Of a stretch of DNA of 44,968 nt, positions 40,606 through 44,968 are shown piece by piece. The notes beneath the pieces are model-generated. The model had not been told where the DNA came from and ran no database searches. It was given only the letters and a program-made list of their open reading frames with translations. How positions within the stretch are numbered: the stretch's first letter is position 1; the number at the start of each line of letters is the position of its first letter. The stretch comes from JBDHZU01 sp039812085 (lineage in GTDB: Bacteria; Actinomycetota; Actinomycetes; S36-B12; UBA10799), in the NCBI GenBank assembly GCA_039812085.1, contig JBDHZU010000003.1, positions 1 through 44,968 on the forward strand. The letters are read 5' to 3'. Made by a program: the position numbers and the translations under genes.

Positions 40606-41685
40606 ATGGGATCCATCCGCGTCGGAATCGTCGGAGTGGGCAACTGTGCCTCTTCGCTTGTCCAAGGTGTCGAGTACTACAAGGACGCTGACCCACAGGG
40701 TCGCGTTCCCGGGCTCATGCACGTTCAGTTCGGCGACTACCACGTCAATGACATCGAATTTGTCGCTGCGTTTGATGTCGATGCCAAGAAGGTCGGCCAG
40801 GATCTGGCCCACGCCATCACCGCGAGCGAGAACAACACCATCAAGATCTGCGACGTTCCGCCAACCGGCGTGACCGTGCAGCGCGGCCACACTCTGGACG
40901 GCCTCGGCAAGTACTACAAGGAAATGGTCACCGAGTCCGACGACGAACCCGTCAACGTGGTGCAGGCACTGAAGGACGCCGAAGTTGACGTCCTCATCTG
41001 CTACCTGCCCGTCGGGTCAGAAGATGCTGCCAAGTTCTACGCCCAGTGCGCCATCGACGCCAAGGTTGCCTTCGTTAACGCCCTGCCTGTGTTCATCGCT
41101 GGCACCAAGGAATGGGCAGACAAGTTCACCGAAGCCGGTGTGCCGATCGTCGGTGACGACATCAAGAGCCAGGTTGGTGCCACCATCACCCACCGCGTGT
41201 TGGCCAAGCTGTTCGAAGATCGCGGTGTCACGGTTGACCGCACCTACCAGTTGAACGTCGGCGGCAACATGGACTTCATGAACATGCTGGAGCGCGAGCG
41301 CCTGGAGTCGAAGAAGATTTCCAAGACTCAGTCGGTCACCTCGCAGTTGCAGGATCGGATTTCTGATCGCAACGTGCACATCGGTCCGAGCGACTACGTT
41401 GCCTGGCTCGACGACCGCAAGTGGGCATTCGTTCGCCTCGAAGGCCGCAACTTTGGCGATGTTCCGTTGAGCCTGGAATACAAGCTCGAGGTCTGGGACT
41501 CCCCGAACTCGGCCGGCATCATCATCGACGCTTTGCGCGCCGCGAAGATCGCCAAGGACCGCGGTATCGGCGGACCGATCCTGTCTGCGTCGAGCTACTT
41601 CATGAAGAGCCCGCCGGAGCAGTACGCCGACGATGTCTGCCGTCAGAAGGTTGAAGACTTCATCGCGGGCACGATCGAACGCTAA
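40606..41685 (+). CDS. ino1: myo-Inositol-3-phosphate synthase
   Basis: A 359-residue NAD-dependent synthase that converts glucose 6-phosphate to myo-inositol 3-phosphate, the first step to phosphatidylinositol and mycothiol. The Rossmann motif VGIVGVGNCASSLVQG, then LPVGSEDAAKFYAQCAI, NALPVFIAG, GDDIKSQVGATITHR (active-site Asp/Lys), NVGGNMDFMNM and the later SYFMKSPPEQ are all typical of the short actinobacterial form. The ATG at 40606 follows AGGAGG at 40592-40597; the longer frame to 40546 is not needed. It is co-transcribed with padR and ends at a strong terminator. Confidence 0.96.
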   Translation: MGSIRVGIVGVGNCASSLVQGVEYYKDADPQGRVPGLMHVQFGDYHVNDIEFVAAFDVDAKKVGQDLAHAITASENNTIKICDVPPTGVTVQRGHTLDGLGKYYKEMVTESDDEPVNVVQALKDAEVDVLICYLPVGSEDAAKFYAQCAIDAKVAFVNALPVFIAGTKEWADKFTEAGVPIVGDDIKSQVGATITHRVLAKLFEDRGVTVDRTYQLNVGGNMDFMNMLERERLESKKISKTQSVTSQLQDRISDRNVHIGPSDYVAWLDDRKWAFVRLEGRNFGDVPLSLEYKLEVWDSPNSAGIIIDALRAAKIAKDRGIGGPILSASSYFMKSPPEQYADDVCRQKVEDFIAGTIER

Positions 41686-41698
41686 TCAGCCCGTCCAT

Positions 41699-41728
41699 CG
41701 ACACCCTCGCCTACGGGCGGGGGTGTCG
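41699..41728 (+). terminator. Intrinsic terminator after ino1
   Basis: A 13-bp stem (41699-41711 with 41716-41728, one G-T pair) is capped by a TACG tetraloop, the very stable UNCG class in RNA, and followed by TTTATTTAT. It lies 13 bases after the ino1 stop codon and would also serve the convergent small membrane-protein gene. Confidence 0.95.
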
Positions 41729-41745
41729 TTTATTTATCCACCGAA

Positions 41746-42030
41746 TTACGTCGAGGGATCGTTTGTCGGATTGTCGGCTGCTTGACGGCGAGCACGAATG
41801 GCGAACCATGCGGTGGTGGCGATCGCGGACACCACGGCACCAGCGATCGCACACGCGACCACAGCTGACCAAGTCAAACCGTCGCCGGCAGAGACGACGA
41901 TTGCGATTCCAGAAACGAATAACCATCCGAACAGAAACAAGACAATGCGATCTGCGGCATCGGCCTTCAACGGGTCCTTGGGCGCCTGCATCGTCAACCC
42001 AGGTCGGTCATCAGAAACCATGTTTGCCAC
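41746..42030 (-). CDS. Small two-helix membrane protein, unknown
   Basis: A 94-residue protein with two hydrophobic segments (about 28-47 and 54-79), a hydrophilic N-terminus (DDRPGLTMQAPKDPLKADAAD) and a polar C-terminus. I recognise no family, though small two-helix proteins of this kind are common in actinobacteria. The GTG at 42030 has AGGT five bases upstream; the ATG at 42021 is the alternative start. It lies between the ino1 terminator and the divergent MFS gene. Confidence 0.6.
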   Translation of the reverse strand: MANMVSDDRPGLTMQAPKDPLKADAADRIVLFLFGWLFVSGIAIVVSAGDGLTWSAVVACAIAGAVVSAIATTAWFAIRARRQAADNPTNDPST

Positions 42031-42090
42031 GTTAGACCTGGCTCGATCAATCCAAAGCCAGCAGGCTGGTAAACCTCGGAGCGCACTAAC

Positions 42091-43374
42091 GTGTGCGCTG
42101 TGGGCAGTCGGAACCTAGGCGTGGTGCTGTCGTCACCGCTATTCCGGCGCCTATTCGCCGTCCGCATTACCGGTCAGTTCTGTGACGGACTCTTTCAGTC
42201 CGCATTGGCAACATTCGTCCTGTTTTCTCCCGAGCGGCAACCGACTGCGGCCTCGATCGCCTCGGCATTCGCGATTCTCTACCTGCCATTCACGCTGGTC
42301 GGACCGTTTGCTGGGGTGGCGTTGGATGTATGGAATCGACGTCAGGTCTTATTGGTCGGAAACCTGGTTCGCGCCGTACTGGTAGCCGGGATCGCACTGC
42401 TGACTTCGGCTGGGCATTCCGGCGTCGACTTGGGGATTGCCGTCTTAGTGGCGCTGGGTATCAATCGGTTCATCCTGGCCGGGCTATCTGCGGCTCTGCC
42501 GCACACCGTTCCGGAATCCTCCCTCGTCACAGCGAACGCCTTTGCTCCTACGGCAGGAACGATGGGAGCAGCGGTTGGCGGATTGCTTGGAGTGGCTCTG
42601 AGATCCGTCTTGGGCGGTTCAGATTCAGGTTCAACCGGGGTCTTGCTACTCGCTGCTGCTGGACTCGTGGTGACCGCACTGCTCGCCTTGCGAATGCCGC
42701 GCCACAGCTTGGGTCCAGAAGACACAGACGTCACTGCCGACGTTCGGTCAGTACTGATAGGCCTGTGGTCAGGCGTACCGACACTGTGGAACTGCGTACC
42801 CGCTCGGCGAGCCGTTGCCCTCGTCACCGCTCAACGAATTGCTTTAGGTGGAGCACTTGTCTTGGTCATCCTGCTCCTGCGTCACACCTTGAACTCACCG
42901 GACAATCCGTCGGCAGCTTTGGCCCAACTGACCGTCGTTGTCGGTGCCGCTGCCGGCGGTGCACTGCTCGGTGCGGTGGCCACCCCACTACTCAGCCCAC
43001 GAATTGGTGGACTGGCGTGGGCGGCAATCTGCATCATCATTGCCGGCCTGATTGCACCGGCAGCAGTTGCCGTCACGACCTACCCGCTGTTCTTATTGGC
43101 ATCCGCGCTGATCGGTTTCGCCGGCCAAGCCGCCAAAGTCGTCGCAGATACCGAAGTCCAAGAACGTATTGCCGACGATCACCGCGGTCGAGTGTTCGCG
43201 CTCTACGACATCGTCATCAATATCGGGCTCGTCACCGGGGTCACACTGGGAGCACTCACCAGCGAACCATCCGGTCGAGGACCACTGACGTTGGTCACGA
43301 TCGCGGTCGTGCTGGTGGGGTTGGGAAGCTGGACGCTTATCCGTTCTCGTTCTGGTTCGCCCACCACTGCTTAA
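42091..43374 (+). CDS. MFS transporter, 12-helix type
   Basis: A 427-residue major facilitator protein with about 12 hydrophobic segments. The opening SPLFRRLFAVRITGQFCDGLFQSAL and the loop GVALDVWNRRQVLLVGNLVRA (degenerate motif A) resemble the MFS_3/EntS-like subgroup, and DDHRGRVFALYDIVINIG follows in the second half. The substrate is unknown. The GTG at 42091 has GGAG nine bases upstream. The last 38 bases overlap the 3' end of the CCA-adding enzyme gene on the other strand, so neither can have a terminator between them. Confidence 0.85.
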   Translation: MCAVGSRNLGVVLSSPLFRRLFAVRITGQFCDGLFQSALATFVLFSPERQPTAASIASAFAILYLPFTLVGPFAGVALDVWNRRQVLLVGNLVRAVLVAGIALLTSAGHSGVDLGIAVLVALGINRFILAGLSAALPHTVPESSLVTANAFAPTAGTMGAAVGGLLGVALRSVLGGSDSGSTGVLLLAAAGLVVTALLALRMPRHSLGPEDTDVTADVRSVLIGLWSGVPTLWNCVPARRAVALVTAQRIALGGALVLVILLLRHTLNSPDNPSAALAQLTVVVGAAAGGALLGAVATPLLSPRIGGLAWAAICIIIAGLIAPAAVAVTTYPLFLLASALIGFAGQAAKVVADTEVQERIADDHRGRVFALYDIVINIGLVTGVTLGALTSEPSGRGPLTLVTIAVVLVGLGSWTLIRSRSGSPTTA

Positions 43375-44797
43375 GCGCCGCCACCGCATCCTCATGCTGC
43401 ATCGGTCCGTTGTCTAACCGCAGTTCCAGCAGATGGTTGTACGCCTGTCCCACTTGCTTACCCGGTCCAATATTCAGAATCTGCATGATCTCGTTGCCAT
43501 CCAAATCTGGGCGAACCGCGTCCAACTGCTCCTGCTGCGCCAGCTCGGCAATTCGCTGTTCCAAACTGTCGTAGTTGGCTTGCAGAGCAGCGGCTTTACG
43601 TCGGTTACGAGTCGTGCAGTCTGCGCGGGTCAACTTGTGCAATCGGGTCAGTTGATCACCGGCATCACGTACGTAACGACGGACAGCCGCATCCGTCCAC
43701 GAGCCATCGGCGTAGCCGTGGAATCGCAGATGCAGGAACACCAACTTGGTGACCTGTTCGATGACCTCTTTGGGGTAGCGCAATTGCTGTAGGCGCTTAC
43801 GGGTCATCTTCGCGCCGACGACCTCGTGGTGATGGAACGAGACACCTCCACGCGGCTCGAAGCGCCGAGTTTTGGGTTTACCGATGTCGTGTAGCAGGGC
43901 AGCTAAGCGCAGCACCAAATCTGGATCCGTCGTTGGCTCATGGGATTGCTCCAGCGCAATCGCTCGTTCCAACACCGTGAGGCTGTGTTCGTACACATCC
44001 TTGTGGCGGTGGTGTTCGTCAATCTCCAACTGAAGTTGCGCCAGTTCCGGGACGACGTATTGGTCGATTCCGGTCTGCACCATCATGGTCAGTCCACGTC
44101 GCGGATCAGCAGACAACAACAGCTTGGACAGTTCGTCGCGAATCCGTTCCGCAGACACGATCGCCAACCGGTCCGACAGTTCGACCATTGCAGCCAACGT
44201 GTCGTCGTCCACCACGAAGGACAGCGTGGAAGCGAACCGAGCTGCTCGCAACATTCGCAATGGATCGTCAGAGAAGGATCGCTCCGCCGGGCCGGGCGTA
44301 CGAATCGTGCCTTGCGCCAGATCATTGATTCCGCCGTACAAATCCACAAACTGGCGATCCGGCAGCGTCACGGCCATCGCATTAATGGTGAAATCGCGGC
44401 GCTGCAGATCGTCAGCCAGCGACTCTCCATAGGAAACCTCCGGCTTGCGGGAATCCGCGTCATACGACTCCGCTCGATACGTCGTGATTTCAACGCGAAC
44501 GCCGTTCTTCATCGCACCGACCGTGCCGAAACGGATTCCCACGTCCCACACCGCGTCTGCCCAACCGTTCAGCAAGCCTTCCACGACTTCCGGCATGGCG
44601 TTAGTGGTCAAATCCAGATCATCACTGTGTCGCCCCAAGAGGCAATCTCGGACGCATCCACCCACCAAGGCCAGCTCGTAACCGGCCTGTGCGAACACCT
44701 CTCCAAGCTGGGCAACCGTCGAAACCAGCTCGTCGAATGCCTCACCGGCAAGATTCAACGGATGGATGACAGGAGCGGCCTGTTCGATCGGGTTCAC
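43337..44797 (-). CDS. pcnA: CCA tRNA nucleotidyltransferase (polyA polymerase family) with HD domain
   Basis: A 486-residue enzyme that adds or repairs the 3'-CCA end of tRNA. The class II nucleotidyltransferase head has LVGGCVRDCLLG and DLDLTTNA (DxD at about 60-62), followed by DFTINAMAV and the RNA-binding neck RMLRAARFAS. An HD hydrolase domain (LLHDIGKPKTRR) follows at about 290-400. The GTG at 44797, with AAGG nine bases upstream, is preferred. The frame is open to 44935 and contains an ATG at 44854, but that ATG overlaps the divergent NUDIX start. M. tuberculosis Rv3907c has the same divergent neighbour (from memory). Confidence 0.92.
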   Translation of the reverse strand: MNPIEQAAPVIHPLNLAGEAFDELVSTVAQLGEVFAQAGYELALVGGCVRDCLLGRHSDDLDLTTNAMPEVVEGLLNGWADAVWDVGIRFGTVGAMKNGVRVEITTYRAESYDADSRKPEVSYGESLADDLQRRDFTINAMAVTLPDRQFVDLYGGINDLAQGTIRTPGPAERSFSDDPLRMLRAARFASTLSFVVDDDTLAAMVELSDRLAIVSAERIRDELSKLLLSADPRRGLTMMVQTGIDQYVVPELAQLQLEIDEHHRHKDVYEHSLTVLERAIALEQSHEPTTDPDLVLRLAALLHDIGKPKTRRFEPRGGVSFHHHEVVGAKMTRKRLQQLRYPKEVIEQVTKLVFLHLRFHGYADGSWTDAAVRRYVRDAGDQLTRLHKLTRADCTTRNRRKAAALQANYDSLEQRIAELAQQEQLDAVRPDLDGNEIMQILNIGPGKQVGQAYNHLLELRLDNGPMQHEDAVAALKQWWANQNENG

Positions 44798-44852
44798 GAT
44801 CAGAGACCTTAGTTGGCTGCCGAACACCGTGTAGGCGTCTATTCTGCCGAGC

Positions 44853-44968
44853 ATGCCTGATGTGCCGCCGGAATCCGAGGCCACCGACCATCCGGTGCCA
44901 TTGCCGTCGGCTATTCGAACCCCTGCGCGACCCAACGCTCCTCGCGAAGAAACCAGCGCGGGTGGACT
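44853..44968 (+). CDS. NUDIX hydrolase (MutT4/Rv3908-like), 3'-truncated by window end
   Basis: An ATG at 44853 opens a frame that runs to the window end (38 codons). After a variable Pro-rich start the frame ends in REETSAGG, which matches the ETSAGGLV opening strand of Rv3908-type NUDIX proteins. The catalytic NUDIX box would lie beyond the window. Divergence from pcnA supports the assignment, as in mycobacteria. Family members hydrolyse nucleoside diphosphate derivatives. Confidence 0.65.
   Translation, partial: MPDVPPESEATDHPVPLPSAIRTPARPNAPREETSAGG

Noticed and set aside
42330..43574. Long alternative-frame reading frame (414 codons) over the MFS and pcnA genes
   Set aside because: Its Arg/Ser/Cys-rich translation has no domain, and both overlapping genes show clear family signatures.
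1..44968. tRNA genes, CRISPR arrays, insertion sequences and toxin-antitoxin pairs
   Set aside because: I found no tRNA T-loop pattern, no regularly spaced direct repeats, no transposase-like frame and no small paired genes of known toxin families when reading both strands.

Overview
The window looks like chromosomal DNA of an actinomycete (Actinomycetota). The evidence is gene content: the C-terminus of a mycothiol-dependent maleylpyruvate-isomerase-family protein, an Sdh1-type succinate dehydrogenase (sdhC-A-B), a PadR regulator next to myo-inositol-3-phosphate synthase, a DUF5318 zinc-ribbon protein beside a bifunctional penicillin-binding protein, and the rpsF-ssb-rpsR-rplI/dnaB block. 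From memory, much of this set lies between Rv0046c and Rv0058 in Mycobacterium tuberculosis, and the pcnA/NUDIX divergent pair resembles Rv3907c/Rv3908, so the segment is probably near oriC although gene order and strand are rearranged. Intergenic gaps are very short and several convergent genes overlap or abut. This suggests a streamlined genome, perhaps a free-living aquatic actinobacterium (a guess). I see no tRNA, rRNA, CRISPR array, insertion sequence or prophage.

Layout. 1-10 kb: partial mycothiol-family gene, DHA2-type MFS exporter, histidinol-phosphate-type aminotransferase (-), secreted M23 peptidase with its own terminator, CHASE3-like/HAMP/PP2C phosphatase, a ROK sugar kinase with a histone-H1-like basic tail, an orphan amino-acid-binding lipoprotein, and a PAS-PAS-GGDEF-EAL protein (-). 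10-14 kb: sdhCAB behind a strikingly structured leader and closed by a 16-bp terminator stem. 14-19.5 kb (-): two CNNM/CBS membrane proteins in tandem, then the most distinctive locus, a Family 2A encapsulin shell gene followed, with a 14-nt overlap, by a SufS-type cysteine desulfurase that carries a disordered N-terminal extension of about 340 residues. A divergent amino-acid permease shares the promoter region. 21-26.7 kb: dnaB (-), ptpA-like phosphatase (+), M14 peptidase, rplI, rpsR, ssb, rpsF (all -), with a promoter and a candidate autoregulatory leader in front of rpsF, then endonuclease IV (-). 26.8-31.5 kb (+): a tightly overlapping FemX / alanine-racemase-like / GT87 mannosyltransferase operon followed by a DODA-type dioxygenase. 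31.6-37 kb: PIG-L deacetylase, a secreted TIM-barrel-like protein, and a PHP / processive GT2 / small membrane protein / ATP-grasp operon that may make a surface polymer. 37-45 kb: class A PBP and DUF5318 (-), autoregulated PadR-ino1 (+), small membrane protein (-), MFS protein (+), CCA-adding enzyme (-) and the first codons of a divergent NUDIX hydrolase cut by the window end.

The best candidates for special biology are (i) the encapsulin compartment that should package a cysteine desulfurase, with a repeated short motif in the cargo's disordered arm; (ii) the nested inverted repeats upstream of sdhC, which look like a switchable leader RNA; (iii) the rpsF leader, in which the Shine-Dalgarno sequence has a perfect upstream complement next to a perfect hairpin; and (iv) the ROK kinase with two polybasic segments. 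All functional statements come from motif reading only; no database search was possible.
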